The notes: generated by a model not told the origin, from the letters alone. 64,000 bases of DNA from Asterias rubens (GCF_902459465.1 NW_022985696.1:186001-250000); one strand, 5' to 3'; positions 41,201-49,008 are shown, counted from the stretch's first letter. A program made the numbers and translations.

Positions 41201-43812
41201 ATATGGGTAAGACAAGCCACACAAACAATTTTGTCTCATAGAGACCAAAATTATTTTATCATGTAACCCATTAACCAGTTATGCTATCATACCATAAGCA
41301 TAGCATACAAAACTGGTTTTAAAATTATATACGTTTTTACATGCTAAGACTGAGATGGAAATTATTTGTTTTACTCATTTCTCAAAAACTGCAGCACCTC
41401 ATTAAGTAAAATTTCAAGGGAAGCTTTCTACTATGATCATCTTCAAACTGTGTAAGTTTAATGTAAATCTGTGGACATTGTGTTTTGTGTTAGGAAAACG
41501 TACAGTACTTTTTGTAGGACAAAAAATATACAATGTCCCCAGCTTTACATTAAATACTTACACAGTTTGAAGATAATGATAGTAGAAAGCTTCCCTGAAA
41601 AATATTACTTGCTGAGGTGCTGTAGTTTTTGAGAACTGAGTAAAACAATGTCATGAAAATAATTTTTATCTCAGCGTTCATGAGACAAAATTACTTTAAC
41701 ATGTAAAAACGTATTTTCATGATATTGTTTTACTCATTTCTCAGAAACTACATACCTCAGCAACTATTATTTTAAGGTATGCTTTCTACTATCATTATCT
41801 TCAAATGGTGTAAGTTTAATGTAAATCTGTGGACGTTATGTTTTGGGTCACAAAAAGTACCTAAATCCTTTAAAGCCATTGGACCCTTTCGGTTCAGAAA
41901 AAAAAAAAAAAGTTCACAGATTTACAAAATAACTAACAGGGTTTACAGAAGGCAATGGTGAAAGACTTCTCTTGAAATATTATTCCATGAAATGCTTTAC
42001 TTTATGAGAAAACAGCAAAACAATATAAATTCTCGTTAACGAGAATTACGGATTTATTTTAAACACATGCCATGACACGGCGAAACGCGCGGAAACAAGG
42101 GTGGGTTTTTCCGTTGTTTTCTCCCGACTCCGATGACCGATTGAGCCTAAATTTTCACAGGTTTGTTATTTGATATAGAAGTTGTGGTACACAAAGTGTG
42201 GGCCTTGGACAACACTGTTTACCGAAAGTGTCCAATGGCTTTAAAAGAAGTTGTGAGAGAATAATGAAAAAACGCCCTTGTTGCTGATGATGCGTGTCAA
42301 GAACAGACCAAAACAAAGCTAATTTTTCAGTACCTTATGGGGACCACGGACACACAAAAAAGATGGATACAAAAATGACTTCATAATGGAAATTGTGTGC
42401 AATGTCTATGGGAAACAGGATGTGACACGCTCTGCTGACTTCTATTCAACCATAGTGAAAGTAAACCACTCAAGTCTGTACATCACAGAGAATAGACATG
42501 CATGAGTTGACTGCTCAGTTATCATAGTTGTTATACAGGCAGTGGACACTAATGGTAATTACTCAAAATAATTATTTAATAGCATAAAACCTTACTTGGT
42601 ATCGAGTAATAAGGAGAGAGGTTGGTAGTATAAAACATTGTGAGAAACGGCTCCCTCTGAAGTGACGTAGTTTTCGAGTAAGAAGTTATTTTCCACGGAT
42701 TTGATTTCGAGACCTCAGGTTTAGAATTTGAGGTCTAGAAATCAAGCATCTGAAAGCGCACAACTCCGTGTGACAAGGGTGTTTTTTCTTTCATTATTAT
42801 CTCGCAACTCCAACAACCGGTTAAGCTAAAAATTTACACAGGTTTGTTATTTTATGCATTGATTAGATACATGTACACCAAGTAAGAAGACTGGTCTTTG
42901 ACAATTACCAATAGTGTCCAGTGTCTTTAAAGCACCTGCAGCAATAGGGTTTATTCTATCTAAAGGTAATAGGATGAGTAACTGTCCTTATACCCCGTTC
43001 ACTAAGCACTGTCAAAATCAAGCAATTTGGCGAATTGAAGACTCCGCCCAACTTTACTGCTGCTACGTAAAGAGTATTTCTGACTCGATGCCACTACGAT
43101 TACTGTTGATTACACCAAGACAATTGACGACCAAGCAATTTTCTACTTCGAAATTGGTTGCCAACGGTGCTGTGTTTTTATTACGACCACAGAGATACTA
43201 CACGCTGCTTGTATGATAATTGCGTTCCCACTACGCCCCGCTTAGTGTTTGCCACGACCCGGCTACGCTTATTTTAAACATGATCAAAATAAGCGTGGGG
43301 AGAGCATGCAGCTTCCCGACCAAGGAGATCCCACCCCGACCAAACCACGATTGATCCGCACTTGGCCACGCTCTCGGCCATTTTGCAATCAGAGTATTAT
43401 TCAGGATGGGTTCGGAGCTTCCTAATGTCTATGGACATGGATCTTAACTCATCCTAAGTCATAAGATCAAATATTACCTAATTTCGCATTTGGAGTTTAT
43501 CGCTCAGTAAGCAATTTATTCATTTTTGTATTGGCATCGTCGCATTGCAAAATTTGTAATAAGTTTTTCACTATTCTCTCGTGACCCAGATGGCCGATCG
43601 ATCTCGAACTTCTACGGTTTGTCAGTTCATACATATATTGGATTACATAAAGTGCTAAACACTGCCAGCAACTCTTTTGCTAGCAAAACCAATTCTGTAA
43701 TAATCCTTTAAAATAAAGAGATTTGCAACTTACCCGACTGTCGACTTGATGTAGCTGCTACTACAGCTAGCAATAGTGGAAAGAACACGGCAAGTTCAAT
43801 TGAACAACCCAT
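24664..43812 (-). CDS. SRCR-WSC-Sushi transmembrane receptor (10 exons, 396 aa)
   Basis: Assembled exon by exon on the minus strand: 43812-43734, 37091-36954, 35593-35504, 34723-34640, 34288-34165, 33605-33436, 32214-32017, 30980-30864, 27904-27823, 24772-24664. Every junction has GT and AG, the phases match in order (1,1,1,1,2,1,1,1,2), and the 1191 coding bases end in TAA. Residues: signal peptide 1-22; SRCR 27-131 with six cysteines in the group A pattern; WSC about 132-229 with eight cysteines; Sushi/CCP 230-294 with four; Ser/Thr/Glu stalk 295-333; transmembrane helix 335-357; basic cytoplasmic tail 358-396. A type I membrane protein of three small extracellular binding modules suggests cell-surface recognition, plausibly immune, as echinoderms have expanded SRCR families; that role is inferred. 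The ligand is unknown. Additional phase-compatible exons in the long introns cannot be excluded. Confidence 0.85.
24900..25500. repeat. About 180-bp degenerate tandem repeat in the last receptor intron
   Basis: Three recognisable units share AAATTAGTTATTG(A/C)AAAG and AACAATTTAAGGTATAGGCC, decaying rightward. Non-coding. Confidence 0.7.
25738..26322. mobile_element. Palindromic element, TTAAAGTCACCTGGAA ends, about 580 bp
   Basis: Outer ends TTAAAGTCACCTGGAAGTG and TTCCAGGTGACTTTAA. Inner arms pair GACGTCAATCGAGGCAGACT with AGTCTGCCTCGATTGACGTC. A short plus-strand frame in the loop reads MPTRCIAAECRKT (26030-26068), reminiscent of the start of a THAP zinc-binding domain. No transposase is present. 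It lies in the receptor's last intron. Confidence 0.75.
26785..27175 (+). mobile_element. S2 SINE-like repeat, interrupted
   Basis: The S2 left part (26790-26900) and tRNA-like core (TCTAGTTGGTAAGACACTGC near 27030, GGTTCGAATCCCAA near 27074) are separated by about 110 bp of other sequence (26890-27010). Confidence 0.55.
27229..27592. mobile_element. MITE family E, copy 1
   Basis: Inverted repeat with ends AAGGATTTGGGTACTTTTTC and AAAGTACATACACCCTTTAA, and a central hairpin AATTTTCGTCTCATGAGACG. Two further copies stand side by side at 41076-41872. Confidence 0.8.
27823..27904 (-). CDS. Receptor exon 9: transmembrane helix
   Basis: Acceptor ACTTTAG, donor AAAG|GTAACA. Encodes IIMGIVVGLCVCLVIFVSIV followed by VIYKKE, a single strongly hydrophobic segment ending in a stop-transfer KKER. 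This is consistent with type I topology. Confidence 0.88.
27968..28001. repeat. AATTC microsatellite
   Basis: About seven copies of the pentamer ATTCA/AATTC. Confidence 0.85.
28151..28518. mobile_element. MITE family A, copy 7
   Basis: Full copy with clean TTAA at both ends and TTAAAGGCAGTGGACACTAT as terminus. Intronic in the receptor gene. Confidence 0.88.
28555..28951. mobile_element. MITE family D, copy 1
   Basis: Ends TTAAAGGAAAAGTAAACGTT and GTACCTTCCCTTTAA. The centre duplicates ATAATAAAAGACTTCTAGCT before the inverted TAGCTAGAAGTCTTTTATT. Internal sequence resembles family A (GTATAAAACATTGTGAGAAA). Confidence 0.8.
29140..29815. repeat. Minisatellite of ATATTCAAAAGGCAATAGAAA units, interrupted
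   Basis: Units of about 25-40 bp carry AAAGGCAA(G/T)(A/G)GA and ATA(C/T)A. An unrelated 250-bp segment (about 29316-29570) interrupts it, flanked on both sides by ATCAAACAAA and ATATATATATA, which looks like an insertion with duplicated flanks. Confidence 0.65.
30065..30830. mobile_element. Inverted-repeat family F copy with a nested palindromic insertion
   Basis: The outer part is related to 22948-23880 (ATTGGAGGATTGTCCGTCA, ATTCAACTTGGCTCTGCC). Inserted at about 30430-30635 is a hairpin with arms TTTGGTTTGCAGTAACACCA...GGTAGAGTTGTTC. The flanking ATCTACTTGGAT appears on both sides of the insertion. Confidence 0.65.
30864..30980 (-). CDS. Receptor exon 8: extracellular stalk
   Basis: Acceptor TGTTTCTTGCAG, donor ATGA|GTAAGT. 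Encodes 38 whole codons, IPDPSSRNKLDESNRIEAHA then VFLKGATGTSTAEEASFM. No cysteines, rich in Ser/Thr/Glu. Phase 1 at both ends, so it is a symmetric, skippable exon. Confidence 0.8.
   Translation of the reverse strand, partial: KFLIHRVGISWMNPTESKLMLFSLKVLQGHQQLKKPPL
31079..31115. repeat. TATTG pentanucleotide microsatellite
   Basis: About seven copies of TATTG in a row. Confidence 0.85.
31190..31250 (-). mobile_element. S1 SINE head fragment (minus)
   Basis: GTCGTGGCCGAGCGGTTAAG on the minus strand. Truncated. Confidence 0.6.
31262..31470 (+). pseudogene. Non-LTR retrotransposon ORF2 C-terminus fragment
   Basis: Plus-strand TRLASYGDRAFSNLAP, then a frameshift in the C run at 31347-31357, then SLWNSLPQSLRDTQDISHFH and NSLKTHLSIMAFEHT before TGA. 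The 'YGDRAFS..AP.LWNSLP' pattern is the usual C-terminal end of many RT proteins. Intronic and opposite in strand to the receptor. Confidence 0.75.
31556..31875 (+). mobile_element. S1-related SINE (plus)
   Basis: GGCTAAGTGGATAAGAGCAC (A-box region) and GTGGGTTTGAATCTC (B box), with a body differing from the 17886 copy. It ends near the CTATATAAAATCCG segment. Confidence 0.65.
32017..32214 (-). CDS. Receptor exon 7: Sushi/CCP domain
   Basis: Acceptor CTTTCCTCAG, donor TTGG|GTAAGAG. One domain in one phase 1-1 exon, as is typical of CCP modules. Cysteines 234, 261, 275 and 293 fit the C1-C3, C2-C4 pattern; landmarks are CAKPKDPSYG, YGIETTFGCLDGY and LTC. The tryptophan usually found between the third and fourth cysteine is absent (ENSELLLEGDYPTC). 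Confidence 0.85.
32470..32560 (-). mobile_element. tRNA-like SINE head S3 (minus)
   Basis: On the minus strand, GTCCAGTGGTTAGACTGCAG with GTGGGTTCAAATCCTAC. Only the tRNA-like part is recognised, beside a T-rich tract at 32461-32473. A tRNA pseudogene is the alternative. Confidence 0.5.
32814..33027. mobile_element. Palindromic MITE-like element
   Basis: ACACATATTGACTGGCA pairs with TGCCAGTCAATATGTGT, and GGTAACTAGTGTACGTCTAT with ATAGACATACACTAGTTACC, enclosing CCCTCTTCTGGTCACTC. Outermost TTGACAATTA and TTAATTGTCAA also pair. Confidence 0.75.
33436..33605 (-). CDS. Receptor exon 6: second half of WSC domain
   Basis: Acceptor TTTTTGTCTCAG, donor GACA|GTGAGT. Encodes YAGLRENTGCYCGRNGTDYS, SWGKVSDTNCMLHCGGNQAE and VCGGKTTWFWTSSIYD: the C-x-C, SD-x-x-C, C-x-G-x-x-x-E-x-CGG pattern of WSC domains. 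Confidence 0.88.
34165..34288 (-). CDS. Receptor exon 5: first half of WSC domain
   Basis: Acceptor GCCGTTACAG, donor ATGAG|GTGAG. Encodes PGYLGCYLDRTVGSVLSDAS and LTSDDMTIRKCLQFCYDKGM. GCYxD at the start and C-x-x-x-C are WSC hallmarks. Ends in phase 2, so exons 5 and 6 act as one unit. Confidence 0.88.
34640..34723 (-). CDS. Receptor exon 4: C-terminal part of SRCR domain
   Basis: Acceptor CTCATAG, donor TTCC|GTAAGT. Encodes EATLQECKFKVADKTCRDGE then TAGASCF, carrying the last three SRCR cysteines. Confidence 0.88.
34850..35120. repeat. Dispersed palindromic repeat (GACGAGTTACTC type)
   Basis: Related to 19060-19450. Carries TCTTAGGACTTAGGACAAG and CCTAAGTTAGGACGAGTTAC. Intronic. Confidence 0.5.
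35504..35593 (-). CDS. Receptor exon 3: middle of SRCR domain
   Basis: Acceptor TTACACTACAG, donor GGAG|GTAGGT. Encodes LPGAAFAMVEAYYGSGTNNR then SIQKFDCNG, the usual 'GxxGA...YG.G....W...C.G' SRCR segment with Phe-Asp in place of the commoner residues before Cys. Confidence 0.88.
35664..36030 (+). repeat. Second copy of the dispersed 360-bp repeat
   Basis: Collinear with 1319-1700, here in a receptor intron directly beside the 135-bp tandem array. Confidence 0.7.
36058..37021. repeat. 135-bp tandem array containing receptor exon 2 and its splice donor
   Basis: About seven units of exactly 135 bp. On the receptor (minus) strand each has about 68 bp copied from the 3' end of exon 2 (ATGCCACAGGAACTGGGATC...CAACTAG), the donor GTAGGT, and about 67 bp of intron. 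The first unit in transcription order is the real exon end (donor at 36953); six further donors follow at 135-bp steps to 36143. Because 135 is divisible by three, the plus strand shows a 307-codon artefact frame. Confidence 0.92.
36954..37091 (-). CDS. Receptor exon 2: N-terminal part of SRCR domain
   Basis: Acceptor TTTATTTCTGCAG, donor ACTAG|GTAGGT. Encodes RLAGSPPNTTGINEGRIEVL, DNGEWKDVCHRNWDQRDTGV and VCRQL. VR-L-x-G, G-x-W-x-x-VC and WD are canonical SRCR features. Lack of the first group B cysteine indicates group A. Confidence 0.9.
37250..37400. repeat. Dispersed repeat piece (GTTTAAACGGTTGATATGAC type)
   Basis: Shares CAGTTTCGCTATTCCTATTG and GTTTAAACGGTTGATATGAC with 34393-34480, and part with 39496-39560. 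Intronic. Confidence 0.5.
37842..38235. mobile_element. S1 SINE mosaic with inverted head, ATT tail
   Basis: The tRNA-like head fragment (37842-37905) is on the minus strand. The body and tail (37930-38235, with AGAGATGGGGTTTGCCCCGG and GTGCTACATAATTAGGTCTC) are on the plus strand, ending in an ATT microsatellite at 38190-38232. Confidence 0.65.
38585..38914. repeat. 165-bp tandem duplication
   Basis: Two nearly identical 165-bp copies (38585-38749, 38750-38914), each starting AACGTCAATCCGTCCTTTTT and ending GTTGGTACCCGGCGCGGC. Minus-strand frames read across them but show no recognisable domain. Within the first receptor intron. Confidence 0.9.
38935..41075. other. First receptor intron, left part
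   Basis: No further exon recognised. Contains an imperfect palindrome at 39890-40010 (GAGTGGTTTAAACCC with GGGTTTAACCCACT), a TACATG microsatellite at 40527-40545, and three copies of the 21-bp unit AGTGGGAGTGCAAACTGAAA near 40635-40700. Confidence 0.5.
41076..41872. mobile_element. Two adjacent MITE family E copies
   Basis: Copy 2 at about 41076-41505 and copy 3 at about 41506-41872, joined near AACGTACAGTACTTTTTGTA. Each has the GAGTAAAACAATGTCATGAA arm and a central hairpin. Copy 2 also carries an extra palindromic insert near 41265-41330. Confidence 0.75.
41870..42244. mobile_element. MITE family C, copy 3
   Basis: Complete, with TTTAAAGCCATTGGACCCTT to GTGTCCAATGGCTTTAA and central AATTCTCGTTAACGAGAATT. 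It shares its TTTAAA with the end of the preceding family E copy. Confidence 0.85.
42536..42930. mobile_element. MITE family A, copy 8
   Basis: AGGCAGTGGACACTAATGGT to AGTGTCCAGTGTCTTTAA. The centre has CCTCAGGTTTAGAATTTGAGG. Confidence 0.85.
43734..43812 (-). CDS. Receptor exon 1: start codon and signal peptide
   Basis: ATG in fair context (A at -3, G at +4) opens MGCSIELAVFFPLLLAVVAA then TSSRQS, a textbook signal peptide with likely cleavage after VAA or shortly beyond. Donor TCGG|GTAAGTTG in phase 1 fits the SRCR exon. Confidence 0.82.
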
Positions 43813-43901
43813 AATATTCAGCCTCTTGGGATAACTATGGTGATATGACATCAACTGATCTGGGAGCAAATAGAAAATAAGCAGGAAGTTTAGGTAGGGT
43901 T

Positions 43902-44195
43902 CATAGAGTTATATATACGAACTAGAGGGCGCACTGGCCTATATACGCGCTCCGGCATGCGCGCAGGCGGCCATTTTCTAAGTTGACAAAACTGGCATCT
44001 CACAGCGTGTGTTTGTGCAGCCATTTTGTAAGTTGAACAAACAGCACCGCGTGAGCATTCAATAAAAAAAAACTCAAACGTGTATTTCATATTCAACGCG
44101 TGTGCAGAATGACACGCTTGTCATCTTGCGGTCCTGTGGCGTTTGTGCACGAAGCATCACTCGTGCGCCCTCTAGTTCTTATATATAACTCTATG
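43902..44195. mobile_element. hAT-like MITE, 294 bp, 8-bp target duplication
   Basis: Terminal inverted repeat CATAGAGTTATATATA, continuing as GAACTAGAGGGCGCA. The element is flanked by the perfect 8-bp duplication GTAGGGTT (43894-43901 and 44196-44203), the hAT size. The interior has GGCCATTTTCTAAGTTGACA and a related second copy. No transposase is present. It ends 90 bp upstream of the receptor's start codon. Confidence 0.85.
43909..43917 (-). promoter_or_regulatory. TATA-like box upstream of the receptor gene, inside the MITE end
   Basis: TATATATAA on the minus strand, about 97-105 bases before the ATG, within the MITE terminal repeat. With usual spacing it would place the start of transcription near 43880. 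The functional role is inferred from position only. Confidence 0.4.
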
Positions 44196-44203
44196 GTAGG
44201 GTT

Positions 44204-44965
44204 ATTGTTTGGATTTTGTTCACGTGGCTTGAATTGAAGATAAAATTCAAAAAGATCACTCGGGGTGCTAGGACTGCAAACAATCCCCTCTTACAGTATA
44301 ATGTTCCAAACTTTGACGTCACTTGATTGAATACAACTTATTGATTTTTTTACAATCAATCGATCACTAAAAAACAATATCAGGAATTCAAAATTTGGTC
44401 ACGTTGTACTTTTATCAAATGGTTTAACCGTTTCAGTGTTTACCTTTTAAATGTTCAACGCTACTTTCAACATTTTAGTCGTCACCTTTTGTCTTTGTAG
44501 GCCTGACTTGTTTATTAGTCTTCGAATTTCGGACTGCAGAACGTTGTGTGTTGTTTATTAACTTTGAAGTGGTTGAACATTGAATTTGAAAGGTTTAACG
44601 CGAATAGCAAAATATTGAGAGAGGGCATGCGTGCGCAAATCGGCACGACAACATACATTGTTATACCTCGGCAACAAACTGTGAAGTTTGATTGGTCGAG
44701 AACCAATCATGTGACGCGCATCAAAAACGCATGATACATGGCTCGACTGGCCGGGTAACATGAAAAGTGATGTACACCGGTGTACATCACCTTGATCGTT
44801 CCCGGCGTTGGTCGATTTCCAGCACTGTGTACGAAACAACCGCGGGTTCAAGGGAATTGTTTCTTGTTCGTCTGCTTATTAAACAATGAATAGTCCATCG
44901 TAATAATGTTTGAAGATGACAACATAACTTCGAGAAGAGGAATAACAATTATATAAAGGTTTAAC
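44204..44965. other. Intergenic, nothing recognised
   Basis: No gene found. A short palindrome GTGATGTACACCGGTGTACATCAC lies near 44767. Confidence 0.45.
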
Positions 44966-44969
44966 AAAA

Positions 44970-45112
44970 CAATTGTTGCATGTTGTGACTGGGGTCCATG
45001 GGTTTTGTACACCCTCGAGGGAAAATGGCACCCACAGCTTCGCCTCGGGTTCCATTTTCCCCCTCCAGTGTACAAAACGGCATGGACCCCGTCACAGCGT
45101 GCAACAATTGTA
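44970..45112. mobile_element. Palindromic MITE-like element
   Basis: ACAATTGTTGCATGTTGTGA pairs with the CACAGCGTGCAACAATTGT end, and GTCCATGGGTTTTGTACAC with GTGTACAAAACGGCATGGAC, about 143 bp in all. Confidence 0.75.
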
Positions 45113-45658
45113 TAATGTACACTGCAATAGTAAATGACCCATCTGCCCACCCATAACGCATTGCGATTCTGAAATGTGATAAACCTTATTAAAAAATTAA
45201 TACTGTCACTGATAATGCAGTTTCCTCTTTTAGACTTACAAGCTTTTAACTAGCACGAGACATGACAAGAAAAACATATTATTAATTTAGTAATTCAATT
45301 ACACTTACAGGTAGTTTTGTTTTGATTGTGAGGAAACATTTCCATATCCGCCCACCACTTTTTAAGAAATTAAGGGATTTGTTAATATTTTATTTTACGT
45401 TTATGTTATCTAAGTATTTATAATTATAATAAAATGAAATAATTATAAAAATAATAAAATAATAATTAATGACAAAAAAAAGTATCAACAATAATATTAT
45501 TTAACATTATATATAATATTGTTTAATATTATAAATATAATAAAATTGGCCTAAAATTATTTTTAAAAATCTTTAATAACCCTAAACATGTTAAAAAGTA
45601 AAACTAAAATTTGTAAAAAAGGTGGAGCCTGATGCAGAATTTAACCTCATTTACTTGA
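45113..45658. other. AT-rich intergenic
   Basis: Very AT-rich with many AATAAT runs (45400-45600). No gene recognised. Confidence 0.45.
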
Positions 45659-46083
45659 TTAAAGCCATTGGACACTTTCGGTAAACAGTATTGTCCAAAG
45701 GCCCAAACTTCGTGTATCACAACTTATATTAAAATATTAAACCTGTGAACATTTAGGCTCAATGGGTCATCGGAGAATGACGGGAAACCCACCCTTGTTT
45801 CTGCATGTTTCGTCTAGTTGCGATAACGTAACCTTCCTGCCGAGACGGCGTAGGGGGGTTACGTTATCGCAACTGGTTTCGTCGTGTCATGACAGATGTG
45901 TAAAAACTATAAATCCGTAACTCTCGCTGTCGAGAATTGATAATTGTTTTAATGTTTTCTCAAAAAGTATTTCATGGAATAATATTTCAAGAGAAGTCTT
46001 TCACCATTACCTTCTGTAAACCCTGTGTAAAGTTACTTGTAAATCTGTGAACTTTTGTTTTTTTGTCTGTTCTGAAAGTGTGT
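45659..46083. mobile_element. MITE family C, copy 4, with a nested 61-bp insertion
   Basis: Left end TTAAAGCCATTGGACACTTT. The right terminus is lost after GTTCTGAAAGTGT. It carries the hAT-like insertion described at 45815. Confidence 0.8.
45815..45875. mobile_element. 61-bp palindromic hAT-like insertion
   Basis: TAGTTGCGATAACGTAACC...GGTTACGTTATCGCAACTG, flanked by GTTTCGTC on both sides (45807-45814, 45876-45883). It interrupts a family C MITE whose other copies run straight through. A left end of the same family lies at 49930. Confidence 0.8.
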
Positions 46084-46182
46084 TACTGCAAGTGTAATAT
46101 TAAATAATGGCTTTTAACTAAAATCCCAGATACAAGTACAGTACATGTACTTGGTACTTGGTACTTTAATCCCTGGATAACT

Positions 46183-46305
46183 TTCCGTATGGCGCCACCA
46201 CTTTTTCACTCATATTTACAGAAAGGGATATCTCATTGAGGTAAATTAAATACTATATTATTTCATATCGAATGAAAAAGTGGTGGCGCCATACGGAAAC
46301 TTTTC
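46183..46305. mobile_element. MITE with GGCGCCACCACTTTTTCA ends, copy 2
   Basis: TTTCCGTATGGCGCCACCAC to GGTGGCGCCATACGGAAA. It matches 10661-10790 in inverted orientation. Confidence 0.75.
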
Positions 46306-46309
46306 CTAA

Positions 46310-47415
46310 TCCCTTTACAGCCCATGTGTAACTTCCGTTTGAACAATACCGTCATTGCTGTAAACACGAAGGAATGGCGCACTGCCATCATCTTCGTGCC
46401 ATTCCATTCCATTGTCAAAAATGTCATTATGTTGTTCCCCAACACATTACATTTTTTTTTCACTCGAGTTTGGCATATTTATGCCTCTTCCCCATTAACA
46501 TGAACACATAGTTTCACTTCTTAACTCAAGAACCACATTTTATCCTTACCTTTAACGTCAACATTGCTGTTTACATCTCATTTATTTTGGCATAGAACTC
46601 TAACATCTCCGACCTTCAGCTCTTTTGAAATAACTGTATCAATTTTATGGCCACACAAAAACATTCACAAAACATTACCATGAACCGGTGTGGCTGGTAT
46701 CCAGACTATAATATCTTTTTTAGCGCATAATTTGAGTCGGTGTGCCAGACTAGATCTCGGGCCAGCGTGAAGGGATCAACAAACTTTTTCAGACGGACGT
46801 GCGTGTTGCGGGTCAACAAACTTTTTTTATAGGCACTTCGACCATGGCCAGGTTCTTCCTCCATAATGGGCCCAACAGAAAATAGTACTGCATACAAATC
46901 CCTGCTTAGCAATAACTAGCAGGATACCAGCCACAAATTGTACACGTGACATAGTGTTTTTGGATGGTAACCTTATTCTAGTTTATTCATTAATTTGGCT
47001 TAGCTTATCTACTTGGCCTAGTACGCTGAAGATCGTAAGAGGGCGCTATTTAACCTGTATATAATTATTAATAATTATTATTATTGGGTGCACCAGACAA
47101 AAAAGAATAATCACTCACAACAATTTTTTTTTTTTAAGTTTCTCAGCCTCTTTGAAAACCTATCAAATTATATTCAGACTACTAAACTTTTATTAGATTT
47201 ATTATAATAATTCATTAGATTTATAATAAAATTAATGGTTGGCAGGGGGCCGTGTGTATTTTTTGCTAACTACCGCAGGGGAAAGTAAAACACCCGGCAC
47301 TTTTTCCAATAATTATTATCGTGACTAATTGCTAAGTCTACTCAAGGTGCATAGTATACAAACTTTCAGAGTAGATTTATTGCAGTTTTGTGATGAAGTT
47401 CTGGGGTACAGTAGG
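46310..47415. other. Intergenic, nothing recognised
   Basis: No gene found. The fragment ATCAACAAACTTTTT recurs at 46768 and 46811. A short ATT run lies near 47070. Confidence 0.4.
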
Positions 47416-47419
47416 CCTA

Positions 47420-47675
47420 TACCGTATAAGCAGTGAGGTAGGGATAGCATCCACAGCCAGATACACCGGGGCGAGCCCACTTCTCTTTTCCTCGATAAGT
47501 GCACCGGGGTTCGTTTACACTCGGCCTTTAGGTCCCATCCGAAGGACGAAGCAATTGGGGTATACCACTCACTTGTGACCGGGGTTCGAACCCACACTCT
47601 ACTGATCAATAACGGCAAAACACCAGAGTTTAAAATCTGATGCTCTTAACCGCTCGGCCAAGACACTTCCACGAA
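47420..47675 (-). mobile_element. S1 SINE (minus), partly diverged
   Basis: On the minus strand, GTCTTGGCCGAGCGGTTAAG, GGGTTCGAACCCCGGT and AGAAGTGGGCTCGCCCCGG. Confidence 0.7.
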
Positions 47676-48339
47676 TTGTTAAAAACAGGTCTAACTTGTA
47701 AGCCGAAATCTTTACAAAATTGAATTGAGACGTTGTGGGGGAGCGGGAAACCATAGGTTCCACTGTGCAGATTTCACGATCATGACCTTGTATTATAATC
47801 AGTCTTTTTAATTTTCTAGGAAACGGTGCGACTCAGTGATACAAAAACATGTGGCAACTCAGGCTTATAGAAGTCGTCCCTGATGACCTGTCCGTTTTTC
47901 CTTTTCTTTTTGCGGAATGGTCACATCCATGTTTTCCAGTTCGCTAACTGGGCGGCCGCCCCGTCCGTTCGTTTATTTTGTTTCCGTTTAGTTTTGTTTC
48001 CGTTTTTGTTTCCATTTAGTTCTGTCCCGTATTATTGAGTTCCTTCCCGGTCCCCCGTTGGCCCTCCCTGTAATAATTCCTCCCCCACCCTGTCTCCCGT
48101 TCAATTTCTTCCCGTCCTCATGTTCAATATGCTGTATTCCGGTCGGGCCCATCCATGTTTTCCAGTTTCGCGCGGGTCTTCTGCACCCCGTGGCTCTTTT
48201 CCGCTACGCATCCCGTTTATTGCGTTTCGCTTATTTATTTGTTCTCTTTCGCTTTATTGTGTTCAATTCACCTACGGTACGTATCATTACGATTTTCCTC
48301 TCCCGTAATTCCCTAGTCGCTCATTTTTCAGTTCCCCGT

Positions 48340-48490
48340 CGACATTAATTGGGAGATTGTTCCAAAGTTCAGCAGCAGAGTGTGAGAAGGCGTGTTTGCC
48401 ATAAGTTAATCTAGATTTTCGTGACCGCATGAGTCTTATCGGAAGAAGAAGAAGAAACATTATTAGACAGATAAGGTGGTGCAATTCCAT
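48340..48490 (-). pseudogene. Non-LTR retrotransposon ORF2 C-terminus fragment (minus)
   Basis: Minus-strand IRLMRSRKSRLTYGKHAFSH then SAAELWNNLPINV. The 'TYG..AFS.SA..LWN.LP' pattern marks the C-terminal end of an RT protein. Only this part survives, and the family is uncertain. Confidence 0.7.
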
Positions 48491-48539
48491 TCAAACATTT
48501 AAAAACTATATTATAACAGACTTAAAAAGAATTATTACC

Positions 48540-48956
48540 AAAAAGAATGAACTGCCCCCTCCCCCCCCCAAAAAAAAAAAAAAAAAAAAAATGTTGTAAA
48601 AAACGTTCAATTTTGTTTTGAAGAGGGCGAAGGACTTTCTAAGTGCTCACAGTGCACAAAATAGGTTATAGAGCGCCCTCTTGCAATTATTCAGTAGCGC
48701 GTACTTGACCCAGTAGATTTTGTTCATTCTCTGCATGCTGAGTGGACGATTCATTGCATCGTGGACGCTTCTTAAAAACCATAATGGATTTAAAACAAAT
48801 CTTTCAAAAAAAAACCTCAACACATCGCAAAAGTTCGACTTAAATCTGCCCTAATAAACAAAATCCAAAGCCGTATTACAATAATTTCCCCCTTCTTTTT
48901 AAAAAATGAGGGGGTACCAGCAAGTATTTTTTTTCCGCGCTGGTCACCCCACCAAG
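48540..48956. other. Intergenic with a C/A homopolymer, upstream of a candidate promoter
   Basis: C run and A run at about 48558-48590. Otherwise no gene recognised. Confidence 0.4.
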
Positions 48957-49008
48957 TGACGTCACGCATTATAGGGATGACGCAGGATACCAGTGGTATG
49001 CGCATGCG
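48957..49008 (+). promoter_or_regulatory. Candidate CRE/NRF1 promoter
   Basis: A perfect CRE octamer TGACGTCA (48957-48964) and an NRF1-like palindrome TGCGCATGCG (48999-49008) lie about 35 bp apart in CpG-containing sequence. A donor TTTGGAAG|GTAAAC follows at 49068/49069. Together they could be the start of the zinc-finger gene at 53913. Inference only. Confidence 0.35.

Noticed and set aside
46706..46912. 68-codon minus-strand frame
   Set aside because: No domain, no splice context, and partly made of a local repeat.
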